Shown piece by piece: positions 41,074-48,491 of a DNA stretch of 60,385 nucleotides. Positions within the stretch are counted from its first letter, which is position 1. Every line of letters begins with the position of its first letter. Where the stretch lies: contig JAZQJB010000115.1 in assembly GCA_045541375.1 (NCBI GenBank), forward strand, positions 1-60,385, given 5' to 3'. This DNA comes from CAG-390 sp045541375 (lineage in GTDB: Bacteria; Bacillota; Clostridia; Oscillospirales; CAG-272). The translations under genes and the position numbers were made by a program. The notes beneath the pieces were generated by a model that searched no databases, was not told the DNA's origin, and saw only the letters and a program-made list of their open reading frames with translations.

Positions 41074-42029
41074 TATGTATCTCCCTCTTCATCATCAAAT
41101 GGTTCATATGAGTCCTCAATTTCCGCTAACATTACTTTTGATATTTTGGAATAATTGTCGTATAGTTCGCGCTTGATCTTGCTCTTTGTATCTTCATCCA
41201 ACCCCTCTATTTTGTCAATATGACGTAAAGTAATAATTGTATTTGACATTTGTTGATACACATCGTTTTGCCAAGTTATTTCGTCATTGGAAACTCTCAT
41301 TTCATTTATAATCTTCTTTTTTTCTTCGTTAATTGGTCTTATAACATCGATAAACAATACTATCAAAGAATTTGTGCACAGATAAAAACATATTAATGTA
41401 ATATTTTGATTAAACAAAGTAACACCACTTTCAGAAAAGTATACTACTATTGTAGCAACCAATACTGAGAATAAGTTAAGGCATAACAAAACAACCGAAT
41501 TAAATATATGGTTTGCTTGAGGATAGTATATACTTTTTTTATTAATATAATCATCCACACTCTTAATGCTATGATCTTTAGGTTTTGATGGTATTTTACT
41601 TTTAAGATAATCTACGACTATTACATTCCATACTAAAAAAATCGCTATTGACAAACCAAAAATTGTCCACTCTAAGGAAATTATCTTTTCCAGTCTCTCC
41701 ATATCCCAAATAACTTCAGTTTTAATTGAATTAATTATTATCAGTATAATTGTTGAAAACAGTGTCAAATGTGGGAAGTTGTGTATTAGCCAATTCTCAA
41801 ATTTGCCAGTCGTATAGCTTTTTAAGGCTACTATTATATACACAAAATTCAATATTCCAAATAGTACTCCAACTATTAATGAGATCAAAAAAGCTAAATT
41901 CTTTGATAAAACACTAAATTTAACAAACAATCCCAAAATAGAATATATAAAAAACCAAAACATAAACATTGATAGAGAAGGCACTATGATATATGCTGGC
42001 CAAGTTTTATTATTGCTTTTATTTTCCAT
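41073..42029 (-). CDS. Six-pass membrane protein inside the RM operon
   Basis: 318 residues with six membrane segments (about 13-35, 43-68, 84-102, 122-142, 175-198, 207-227) and a soluble C-terminal region rich in Glu/Asp/Lys (about 235-318). Ribosome site TAAGGAG. Not a recognised transporter; no catalytic motif. Very AT-rich codons. It lies between a copy of the hsdS tail and hsdR, and its stop overlaps the hsdR start, so it is translated with hsdR. A membrane effector added to the defence operon is one possibility. Confidence 0.75.
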   Translation of the reverse strand: MENKSNNKTWPAYIIVPSLSMFMFWFFIYSILGLFVKFSVLSKNLAFLISLIVGVLFGILNFVYIIVALKSYTTGKFENWLIHNFPHLTLFSTIILIIINSIKTEVIWDMERLEKIISLEWTIFGLSIAIFLVWNVIVVDYLKSKIPSKPKDHSIKSVDDYINKKSIYYPQANHIFNSVVLLCLNLFSVLVATIVVYFSESGVTLFNQNITLICFYLCTNSLIVLFIDVIRPINEEKKKIINEMRVSNDEITWQNDVYQQMSNTIITLRHIDKIEGLDEDTKSKIKRELYDNYSKISKVMLAEIEDSYEPFDDEEGDT

Positions 42030-42127
42030 GAATCATTCTCCTTAAACGATTTGCAAAATTTCATTCTTAATTATTGTTAGGTATGTTTTTTCGAAATGTA
42101 AAATGATATCGGCAGACATTATTTCTC

Positions 42128-42200
42128 ACCTCACCCAAAATATTTTTGCATCAATGCTTTTTTTAGTGTTTCGAGCTTTTCATAGCTCGCATAAATAAAT
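42128..42200 (-). pseudogene. hsdS 3'-end fragment, copy 2
   Basis: On the minus strand this encodes SYEKLETLKKALMQKYFG followed by a stop, nearly identical to the end of the intact HsdS (SLEKLETLKKALMQKYFG). There is no start or upstream hsdS sequence. It sits directly after the HEPN-like gene and is followed by a GAGGTGA sequence. Confidence 0.85.
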
Positions 42201-42634
42201 TAGTAACCTCTTATGGTATGTAGCATATCCGATAATTTTTCATTTTTTGAAATAAACTCAAGCATATATGCTTCTGTTATTTCGAATTGTCTATTGCCGT
42301 CTTTCACTTTTTCTTTTGTTGCAAGCGACTGTTCTCCCACAGAATTAGTTATTTGAAAACTATGTACAATACGGTTTCTGCTATCAACCAATTCTTCAAA
42401 TAACACTTCAATGTCATCTCCGAATTTTTCTGAAATCACCTTTTTCACGTCTTTCGAAAGACTGCCGGAAGTTTTATCTATCAACTCACACCAATTGTAA
42501 GCGTCATTTTCGTCAAATCTAAGAATATTTTCGACAATAAATGCATTATTTGAATTAAAAACACAAATAGCACTGCCCAACAATTCTCTATAGCGTTTTG
42601 AAGGCAACGATTGCCGCGTGTATTTTTCGTACAT
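42200..42634 (-). CDS. HEPN-like protein with RNxxxH motif
   Basis: 144 residues from ATG 42634, six bases after GAGGTG supplied by the upstream hsdS fragment. All-helical in appearance. VDSRNRIVHSFQIT (Arg86, Asn87, His91) matches the R-N-x3-H active site of HEPN ribonucleases, which act as toxins or defence effectors. An assignment by motif only. Lies between two hsdS tail fragments, which suggests it was exchanged as a cassette. AT-rich codons. Confidence 0.65.
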   Translation of the reverse strand: MYEKYTRQSLPSKRYRELLGSAICVFNSNNAFIVENILRFDENDAYNWCELIDKTSGSLSKDVKKVISEKFGDDIEVLFEELVDSRNRIVHSFQITNSVGEQSLATKEKVKDGNRQFEITEAYMLEFISKNEKLSDMLHTIRGY

Positions 42635-42642
42635 TGTGTTCA

Positions 42643-42710
42643 CCTCACCCAAAATATTTTTGCATCAATGCTTTTTTCAGCATTTCGATCTTTTCAAGGC
42701 TCGTTAAATC
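42643..42710 (-). pseudogene. hsdS 3'-end fragment, copy 1
   Basis: Minus strand encodes SLEKIEMLKKALMQKYFG and a stop, again the HsdS C terminus with two substitutions. It begins a few bases after the stop of the 155-residue gene and provides the ribosome site for the HEPN-like gene. Confidence 0.85.
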
Positions 42711-43178
42711 TTACAATATTGATTCTTTACTTAAATTCTCAATTATTCTCTGAAAATCCAGTATTGTTGATTTTACATCTTTATTCATTAATTCGTTGTC
42801 ATAATGAGGCCTTCGAAATTTACTTTTTTCATCACTATTATCCTGAAAATTTGCCCACGAAATAGAAGGTTTACCATAATGCATTGGAAATCGCATAGGA
42901 AACATCCCTCCATTGCATATAGTAATATAGAACAAATCCAAATCAACATCATGCTTCAACTGATTATTAACATATTTAAACGCACTGACAAATGGAGATT
43001 CATCTTTCCATCCGGGCTTATTTGGTAATCTATCATAAGAATCAATCAGAAAGTGTATAGCAATAACCAACTTGTAAAAAATATCAATTCTTTTACTTTC
43101 TAATTCTTCATTTTTTACAACAGCATCAATTGTTTCAACAAACTCGTCGACCGCTCTGTTCATACATTTATGAAACAT
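42711..43178 (-). CDS. Hypothetical helical protein in RM operon
   Basis: 155 residues starting MFHKCMNRAVDEFVETIDAVV. Helical N-terminal half, then FVSAFKYVNNQLKHDVDLDLFYITICNGGMFPMRFP. The NNQLKHD segment is reminiscent of HEPN-type or abortive-infection helical domains but the RNxxxH motif is absent. Ribosome site GAGGATAAA. It starts three bases after the preceding small gene and is followed immediately by an hsdS tail fragment. Confidence 0.65.
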   Translation of the reverse strand: MFHKCMNRAVDEFVETIDAVVKNEELESKRIDIFYKLVIAIHFLIDSYDRLPNKPGWKDESPFVSAFKYVNNQLKHDVDLDLFYITICNGGMFPMRFPMHYGKPSISWANFQDNSDEKSKFRRPHYDNELMNKDVKSTILDFQRIIENLSKESIL

Positions 43179-43181
43179 ATT

Positions 43182-43367
43182 TTATCCTCGTTTCATTATA
43201 GCCCACACTTGAGTTGCTGCTTCTAATCCAAACAGTTCGTTAATCAAATGTATTTGCTCTTGAGAAGTTAGTGCATCAAAAGATATTTTTGCAACAAGTA
43301 TATCTTGTTTAGCTTTTTCGTATTTGTTTGTAGGCTCAATTCCAACAGTTATTTTATAATTATCCAT
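43182..43367 (-). CDS. Small protein (61 aa) following hsdS
   Basis: 61 residues from ATG 43367 with AAAGGAG upstream, overlapping nothing but starting 10 bases after the hsdS stop. Sequence MDNYKITVGIEPTNKYEKAKQDILVAKISFDALTSQEQIHLINELFG. No known family; small size and operon position suggest a partner of the 155-residue protein. Confidence 0.65.
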   Translation of the reverse strand: MDNYKITVGIEPTNKYEKAKQDILVAKISFDALTSQEQIHLINELFGLEAATQVWAIMKRG

Positions 43368-43377
43368 TATGTCTCCT

Positions 43378-44496
43378 TTATCCAAAATATTTTTGCATCA
43401 ATGCTTTTTTTAGTGTTTCCAGCTTTTCAAGGCTCTTTTGAATTTCAAATTTTGATTTGTCGGTCTGTTCAACGAAGGCCGCAAACTTTTCTTGTTGGTC
43501 GTATGGCACTTGAATTATGGGCAAACTTTGCACTTGTTCGGAGTTAAGATGTGGCTGTGCGGCACGCCGAGTCAACGGTTTTACAACTCTATCCATATAT
43601 TCAGTATTAATAAGTACATTTACAAAAATAGGATGCAATGCCTCACCAAATACAAGAATCATATCGTACCCTGCATACTGCCCACAATGTTCGTCAGTAA
43701 TAATACAGGTATCACCTGCATTTACGCCACTACGAACAATAATCATTTCACCGCCAAGCACTTTGCATTTTTCAATTTTTTGCGCTTCTTCCTCGGATAA
43801 ATATTTCATATCTGAACTTATGATTTTTCCGTTTTTTATGTTTGTTGCACGGATAAACTCATACCCTGTTTCAGAGAATGAAGGCGGTGTGCTTGTCCCG
43901 TATCTTATGCTTTTCAAATAATGTGATAGCGGAACTTGCCCCCAGTGCATACTATCTGCAATAGGGTCACCAAACAGTTCGACAAATCGTGCTTTGACAA
44001 GTTCGTCCAATTTTGAAAGCTGCTGCTTGCGGAGAGAAATCAAAGAGGTGACTCTATTCAATTCATTAGCGATCTTTTTTTGTTCGTCAACCTTTGGTAA
44101 ATAAAACGGAAGTGCGTCAAAAATCGGTTTTGTCAGATGCTTCATCGTTGCACCGTGTGCCTCACTCGATGCATTATTAAGAATACATTCAACTTGATGC
44201 ACAAAGAAATCTTTATCAACATCTGCTTTATCAAACTGAACTTTAAAAATATGCTGGTTCAAAACAGCCGTTTCGCCCGTCCAAACATATACTCCTAGAC
44301 TCGCAGACCAAGAAATAAGCACATCGCCATAGTTTACCTCATACTTTGGATCATATTTGCCGTTATAACGGTTCGCTTGATATGAATTACCAGTCAAATC
44401 TTGAATACGAATAATCGGGATACCTTCGTTTGACCAATCGCTCGGTTTGAAGGCATAGCCGTTAATATATGTCGCTATATCACCTAATCTTGCCAT
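43378..44496 (-). CDS. hsdS: Type I restriction specificity subunit (HsdS)
   Basis: 372 residues. Two target-recognition domains: first half DIATYINGYAFKPSDWSNEGIPIIRIQDLTG..., second beginning WGQVPLSHYLKSIRYGTSTPPSF, separated by the central conserved helix LISLRKQQLSKLDELVKARFVELFGDP and ended by the matching distal helix SLEKLETLKKALMQKYFG. Determines the DNA sequence recognised by the complex. Its ATG overlaps the stop of the 198-residue membrane protein gene by one base. Two extra copies of its 3' end lie downstream. Confidence 0.95.
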   Translation of the reverse strand: MARLGDIATYINGYAFKPSDWSNEGIPIIRIQDLTGNSYQANRYNGKYDPKYEVNYGDVLISWSASLGVYVWTGETAVLNQHIFKVQFDKADVDKDFFVHQVECILNNASSEAHGATMKHLTKPIFDALPFYLPKVDEQKKIANELNRVTSLISLRKQQLSKLDELVKARFVELFGDPIADSMHWGQVPLSHYLKSIRYGTSTPPSFSETGYEFIRATNIKNGKIISSDMKYLSEEEAQKIEKCKVLGGEMIIVRSGVNAGDTCIITDEHCGQYAGYDMILVFGEALHPIFVNVLINTEYMDRVVKPLTRRAAQPHLNSEQVQSLPIIQVPYDQQEKFAAFVEQTDKSKFEIQKSLEKLETLKKALMQKYFG

Positions 44497-45092
44497 TATA
44501 CCACTGCCTTTACTATTTCAATTACTTTCTCAACCAGCGGATAAACAGATACAACCGCTGTAAAAACGCCCAATATGCGTTCTCTATCAGTCATTTGTTC
44601 GGTTTCAATTGCCATCAATCTAAAGATTCTTGATAACATAAACGATAATACAGCCAATGCACATTGCATAAAGTAATCACTAAAGCCATAACTAATATCC
44701 GGATGGACGAAAAGTGTTACCGCAAAGGCAATTGCCAACAATGTAAGTATAAACTGAATTATAGAAAAGAACATTGATGTAAGTCCTTGAAAAAACACAC
44801 TTGTAGGAGAAGTTACAATATGCTTTTTTCTAGATATAAACATCATCTTCCAAGTAAGTTTTAGCCTATTGCAAAAGCAAAAAATAATCTTTATTAAGCC
44901 TTTCTTTTCGGCGTGCTCATTGTATCCTATTTCTTTGCGCCATTTATTTAATGACTCTTCTTGTTCTTTCTTTTCATTCTCTCTTTCAATTTGTTGAGCT
45001 TTAACGATCGCTTCCGCCAGCTTATCGTAATCAATTTCAAAATTTAACTCTTTGATATTATTTACTATTGTCTTTTTACCTTTATCAGCCAT
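44496..45092 (-). CDS. Membrane protein between hsdM and hsdS
   Basis: 198 residues: a soluble coiled N-terminal part (about 20-60, KLAEAIVKAQQIERENEKKEQEE) and two to three membrane segments (about 103-127, 135-155, 175-195). It overlaps hsdM by eight bases and hsdS by one. No family recognised. The segment from this gene to 41073 is much poorer in GC than hsdM and hsdR. Placing a membrane protein between the two methylase subunits is unusual. Confidence 0.75.
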   Translation of the reverse strand: MADKGKKTIVNNIKELNFEIDYDKLAEAIVKAQQIERENEKKEQEESLNKWRKEIGYNEHAEKKGLIKIIFCFCNRLKLTWKMMFISRKKHIVTSPTSVFFQGLTSMFFSIIQFILTLLAIAFAVTLFVHPDISYGFSDYFMQCALAVLSFMLSRIFRLMAIETEQMTDRERILGVFTAVVSVYPLVEKVIEIVKAVV

Positions 45093-46587
45093 TAAGCATA
45101 CCCTCCAACTCTTTGAGTCCCTTCGCTATCTCCATCTCAAGCTCATGCAGGTCTGCTATGATCTCGGCGGGGGAGGGGTACTCTACGGGTTTATATTCGG
45201 TCTTTTTGTACTTATTGATCGAGAGGTCGTAGTCGTTGCCGACGATCTCGTCCTTGGGAACGAAGAAGGATTTTTCGGTGCGTGCGCGGTCGGTTTCGCC
45301 GTCAAGGTTATGGAATCGCGCGATAATGTCGGGAATATCGTTCTCGGGCGCGGCTGTGCGCTTGTCGTCAAGGCTGAAGCCGTCGGCTTGCATATCGTAA
45401 AACCAGACCTTATCCGTGCCGCCGTGTCCCGTCTTTGTGAAGATCAGAATTCCCGTTGACACTCCTGCGTAGGGCTTGAACACGCCCGAGGGCATCGAGA
45501 TCACGGCTTCGAGGCGGTTTTCTTCGATCAGAGCCTTGCGGATCGCCTTATGCGCCGTTGACGAGCCGAAAAGCACGCCGTCGGGAACGATGCAGGCACA
45601 TCTGCCGCCCGTGCGGAGCATTCGAAGCATCAGCGCGAGGAAGAGCAGCTCGGTCTTCTTGGTCTTGCACACCTTGAGAAGATCGGCGGAAACGGTATCG
45701 TAATCGAGACTTCCCTTGAACGGGGGATTCGCCAGGATCAGCGAATACTTGTCCTTATCGGGGTTCTGATCGGAAAGGCTGTCACGGTATTCGATATAGG
45801 GATGGTCAACTCCGTGCGTCATCATATTCATCGCGCCGATTCGGAGCATCGTTCTGTCCATATCGTAGCCGTGGAACATTCCGTTCATATAATGAGCCTT
45901 CTTTTGGCGGTCGAAGAAGATCTCTTCCTTCTTTTTCTCCTTGAGATAGTCGCCCGCCGCAACAAGGAAGCCCGAGGTTCCGCAAGCGGGGTCGCAGATG
46001 ATCTCGTCCGCTCCCGGATCCATCAGCTCGACCATCATACGGATGATATGGCGCGGCGTGCGGAACTGACCGTTCAGTCCCGACTGCGAGATCTTCGAGA
46101 GAAGGTACTCGTAAACGTCGCCGCGGATGTCGGTGTCCTTGATCTGCGCCATCTGAGCGTAGATATCGTCGAGCACGGTGACGATCTTTTCGAGAAGCAG
46201 GGGCGTGGGGATCTTGAAGATGGCATCGTCCATATATTTTGAATACGCGCTTTCCTTGTCGTCGTGCAGATTCTTGATGAAGGGGAACACCCATTCCTGA
46301 ACCGTGGAGTACATCTTTCCAGCGGGATAGTCATGGAACACTGACCATTTGAGCTGATTGCCCTCAACCTCGCGTTCACCGATCTTCACCTTGTCGGCAA
46401 AGATGCTCTCGTGAGGCAGTCCAAGCATGATCGCCTCCTTCGCGCGGAGGTTGTCGGTGTCGTCAAGGTCGCGGATGAACATTAAATAAGTTATCTGCTC
46501 GATAACGTCAAGCGGATTGACAAGTCCGCCCGCCGCGAATATATCCCAAAGTCCGTCTATTCTGTTCTTAAGTTCGCCTGTGATCAT
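45085..46587 (-). CDS. hsdM: Type I DNA methyltransferase subunit (HsdM)
   Basis: 500 residues. N-terminal helical domain (LWDIFAAGGLVNPLDVIEQITYLMFIRDLD), AdoMet site DPACGTSGFLVAAGDYL (about 198-214), and the N6-adenine catalytic motif NPPF (about residue 290). C-terminal helix LEMEIAKGLKELEGML. Methylates adenine in the target for which HsdS is specific. Overlaps the fic gene by four bases. GC-rich compared with the following genes. Confidence 0.95.
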   Translation of the reverse strand: MITGELKNRIDGLWDIFAAGGLVNPLDVIEQITYLMFIRDLDDTDNLRAKEAIMLGLPHESIFADKVKIGEREVEGNQLKWSVFHDYPAGKMYSTVQEWVFPFIKNLHDDKESAYSKYMDDAIFKIPTPLLLEKIVTVLDDIYAQMAQIKDTDIRGDVYEYLLSKISQSGLNGQFRTPRHIIRMMVELMDPGADEIICDPACGTSGFLVAAGDYLKEKKKEEIFFDRQKKAHYMNGMFHGYDMDRTMLRIGAMNMMTHGVDHPYIEYRDSLSDQNPDKDKYSLILANPPFKGSLDYDTVSADLLKVCKTKKTELLFLALMLRMLRTGGRCACIVPDGVLFGSSTAHKAIRKALIEENRLEAVISMPSGVFKPYAGVSTGILIFTKTGHGGTDKVWFYDMQADGFSLDDKRTAAPENDIPDIIARFHNLDGETDRARTEKSFFVPKDEIVGNDYDLSINKYKKTEYKPVEYPSPAEIIADLHELEMEIAKGLKELEGMLNG

Positions 46588-47651
46588 TTTTCATTCTCCT
46601 TATCGTGATTCCACATATATGCGGTGTAACGTCCGCCGCCGATCTTCAAAATTTCTCCGCTTGAAACCAAGTCGTTCAGCGCTCTCTGTACGGTGACCTG
46701 GCTGATATCGGGGCATTTTTTCATTATTTCGGTTTTCGTTATCTTTCCGAGAGTATCTTTGATAATCTCTCTGACTCGATCGGGTTTTGACATATTATTA
46801 GTGGTAAGAAGCTTTACTCGAGAGGAAAACTCGCGGTATGCAGCAACAATTACGCCTAACATATACTGAACGAAGGGAATATAATCGTTTTTGTCTTCGT
46901 GCCAATCCGCAGAGCTGTCTCCGAGTGCTTCGTAATAAGTTTCTTTGGTCTGTTCGATCAGCTTTTCGATACTGATATATTTTCCGACGATATAACCTGC
47001 GCGGTATAGGAGAAGAAGTGTCAGAAGTCGGCTCATTCTGCCGTTGCCGTCGTTGAACGGGTGAATGCAGAGGAAGTCGAGTATAAACATCGGGATAATG
47101 AGAAGCGGATCAACGTCGGTTTGAGCGAGGATTTCGTCAAAAGCTTCACAAATCGCATTGATCGCTACGGGAGTTTCCCAAGCCGGAACCGGTTTGAAGC
47201 GAACAATCCGATTACCGGAGCTGTCTTCCTGAGCAATTACGTTATCGGAATTTTTATATTCGCCGCCTTTGGACGCTCCGTTGAACTTGTTCAGATCACG
47301 ATGCAGTTGCAGTATGATTGACGGCTTGAGAGGGATGAAATCGTGGCTTTCGTGTATGGTGGTAAGAACATCGCGATAGCCCGCGATCTCTTGTTCGTTT
47401 CTCGTTCTGGGAGTTGTTTTGTTTATAACTAGGTTTTTCAGTCGGTCATCGGAGGTGTAAATGCCTTCGATTTTATTTGATGCCTCGGTACTCTGTATTT
47501 TGGCTATCTCGACAAGCTGTGTCAGCGTATCGGCTTTTGCTTCTATAAATAAGGTTTGCTCGCCTTTGTATTCGTGAATCTGTGTCAATAAGGACACAAT
47601 CTCCGGCGTGAGCAACTTTTGCCATTTGTTTTGATAATTATAGTTACGCAT
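46584..47651 (-). CDS. Fic-family protein with winged-helix C terminus
   Basis: 355 residues. Fic motif HPFNDGNGR (197-205) complete, with the inhibitory helix motif SNKIEG (58-63) in the N-terminal region, so a class II Fic protein held inactive by itself. C-terminal winged helix (TKTEIMKKCPDISQVTVQRALNDL) likely binds DNA or nucleic acid. Fic enzymes transfer AMP to protein hydroxyls. It is the first gene of the RM operon, overlapping hsdM by four bases; such Fic-hsd associations recur in defence islands. It may autoregulate via operators at 47693-47746. Confidence 0.9.
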   Translation of the reverse strand: MRNYNYQNKWQKLLTPEIVSLLTQIHEYKGEQTLFIEAKADTLTQLVEIAKIQSTEASNKIEGIYTSDDRLKNLVINKTTPRTRNEQEIAGYRDVLTTIHESHDFIPLKPSIILQLHRDLNKFNGASKGGEYKNSDNVIAQEDSSGNRIVRFKPVPAWETPVAINAICEAFDEILAQTDVDPLLIIPMFILDFLCIHPFNDGNGRMSRLLTLLLLYRAGYIVGKYISIEKLIEQTKETYYEALGDSSADWHEDKNDYIPFVQYMLGVIVAAYREFSSRVKLLTTNNMSKPDRVREIIKDTLGKITKTEIMKKCPDISQVTVQRALNDLVSSGEILKIGGGRYTAYMWNHDKENEK

Positions 47652-47681
47652 GTAAACCTCTAAATATAATATTATATTTTT

Positions 47682-47746
47682 ATTATAGCACCAATTTGGT
47701 CATTTGTCAACATCAATTTAATCATTTTTATTCAAATGATCAAATT
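47682..47746 (-). promoter_or_regulatory. Promoter and triple operator of the fic-hsd operon
   Basis: Minus strand TTGACA (47705-47710), 17-bp spacer, TATAAT (47682-47687). Three copies of one 14-mer overlap it: AATTTGGTCATTTG (47693-47706), AATTTAATCATTTT (47715-47728) and, inverted, CAAATGATCAAATT (47733-47746). The first covers the spacer and touches the -35, so binding would repress. Confidence 0.8.
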
Positions 47747-47768
47747 GACGTTGTGCTGATATAATTAA

Positions 47769-47817
47769 ACCAACCATCAACCGGATTATTTCCGGTCGAT
47801 GGTTGGTGATGTAAATA
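47769..47817. repeat. Long hairpin upstream of the fic operon
   Basis: ACCAACCATC.AACCGG / CCGGT.GATGGTTGGT arms with a short AT loop. No T run follows, so it is not a clear terminator. The rest of 47818-47918 has no gene. Confidence 0.6.
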
Positions 47818-47920
47818 TAATGCTAAATTAATTCGCTAAATTAATTGTTTGGTTTTATAAACTACAGGGATGCTTATTGCACTTTTTTCAAAAATATCTG
47901 TCATACTTATAACAAATAAA

Positions 47921-47959
47921 TGTGTACACACAAATACGCTGTAATATGATGTGTACACG
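47921..47959 (+). promoter_or_regulatory. Twin TGTGTACAC palindromes before the small regulator-like gene
   Basis: TGTGTACACA (47921-47930) and TGTGTACACG (47950-47959), centres 29 bases apart, bracket a TAATAT that could be a -10. The arrangement fits an operator pair, possibly bound by the product of the gene that follows. Confidence 0.55.
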
Positions 47960-47975
47960 GGAGAGAGGTTATAAT

Positions 47976-48143
47976 ATGACTAACAGCAAAACTACAAAAG
48001 TAAAAGCACTTCGCGCATCTGATGAGAGTTTCGAAAGCATTCAGCGAATGGCAAAAGAAAACGGAATTATTACAGATCTTTTTAATGAAGAAAAAGAGGT
48101 TGTAATAAAACTTGTAAACTGCTTCAAAAATAATAACAAATGA
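47976..48143 (+). CDS. Small basic protein, possible transcription factor
   Basis: 55 residues from ATG 47976, seven bases after GAGAGAGG. MTNSKTTKVKALRASDESFESIQRMAKENG resembles the opening of ribbon-helix-helix regulators (short strand with alternating Lys-Val-Lys, then helix). Too short for confident assignment. Operator-like palindromes lie just upstream and a strong terminator overlaps the stop codon. Last gene of the element on the right. Confidence 0.6.
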   Translation: MTNSKTTKVKALRASDESFESIQRMAKENGIITDLFNEEKEVVIKLVNCFKNNNK

Positions 48144-48184
48144 AAAGTACCGCGACGGCTTTATTGCTTTGTCGCGGTACTTTT
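48143..48184 (+). terminator. Terminator at the right end of the element
   Basis: 14-bp stem AAAAGTACCGCGAC / GTCGCGGTACTTTT. It shields the inward genes from what lies beyond and vice versa. Confidence 0.9.
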
Positions 48185-48289
48185 GTGAAGATAGTATTTA
48201 ACCACATTCCCGGGTTATATATGTGTGAAAAATGTTGACATTATAATACAGAGATATTCAAATTCTTATAAGTTAACGCATTTATATTA

Positions 48290-48318
48290 TTTACATTATA
48301 GAAAAAATATGTTATAAT
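48290..48318 (+). promoter_or_regulatory. Outward promoter at the right end of the element
   Basis: TTTACA (48290-48295), 17-bp spacer, TATAAT (48313-48318), directed toward the csaB fusion gene. Two TGTCGTAAA copies (48370-48378, 48381-48389) lie between it and the boundary at 48446. Confidence 0.75.
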
Positions 48319-48491
48319 ATATAATGATATGAAATACTTAATATCAAAAATCATAGTTTGGCTGGCGAATGTCGTAAATGTGTCGTAAAATCGACTTATG
48401 ATATTTGGAAAACCTTGATTTATCAAGGCTTTTGCGATTAAGTCAATATAATGATTAATTATATTTACTTGTTGGAAAGGGGGCGGTGAGC

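Larger units (their letters stand above)
33402..48459. mobile_element. Integrative mobilizable element carrying a type I RM system
   Basis: Bounded by the 14-bp direct repeat ATATAATGATTAAT (33402-33415 and 48446-48459). It holds integrase, excisionase, replication-initiator-like gene, MobV relaxase and an RM operon. Pairs of TGTCGTAAA, likely integrase arm sites, lie just inside both ends. Base composition is clearly lower in GC than on either side, lowest in 41073-43385. An alternative right boundary is the 16-bp match TATAATATATAATGAT (33396-33411 and 48313-48328), which would leave the right arm sites outside. No conjugation machinery other than the relaxase, so transfer would need a helper. 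Confidence 0.8.

Noticed and set aside
48313..48328. 16-bp match to 33396-33411 as the true right end of the element
   Set aside because: It would place the paired TGTCGTAAA arm sites outside the element; the 14-bp repeat at 48446-48459 keeps them inside on both ends. Not fully excluded.
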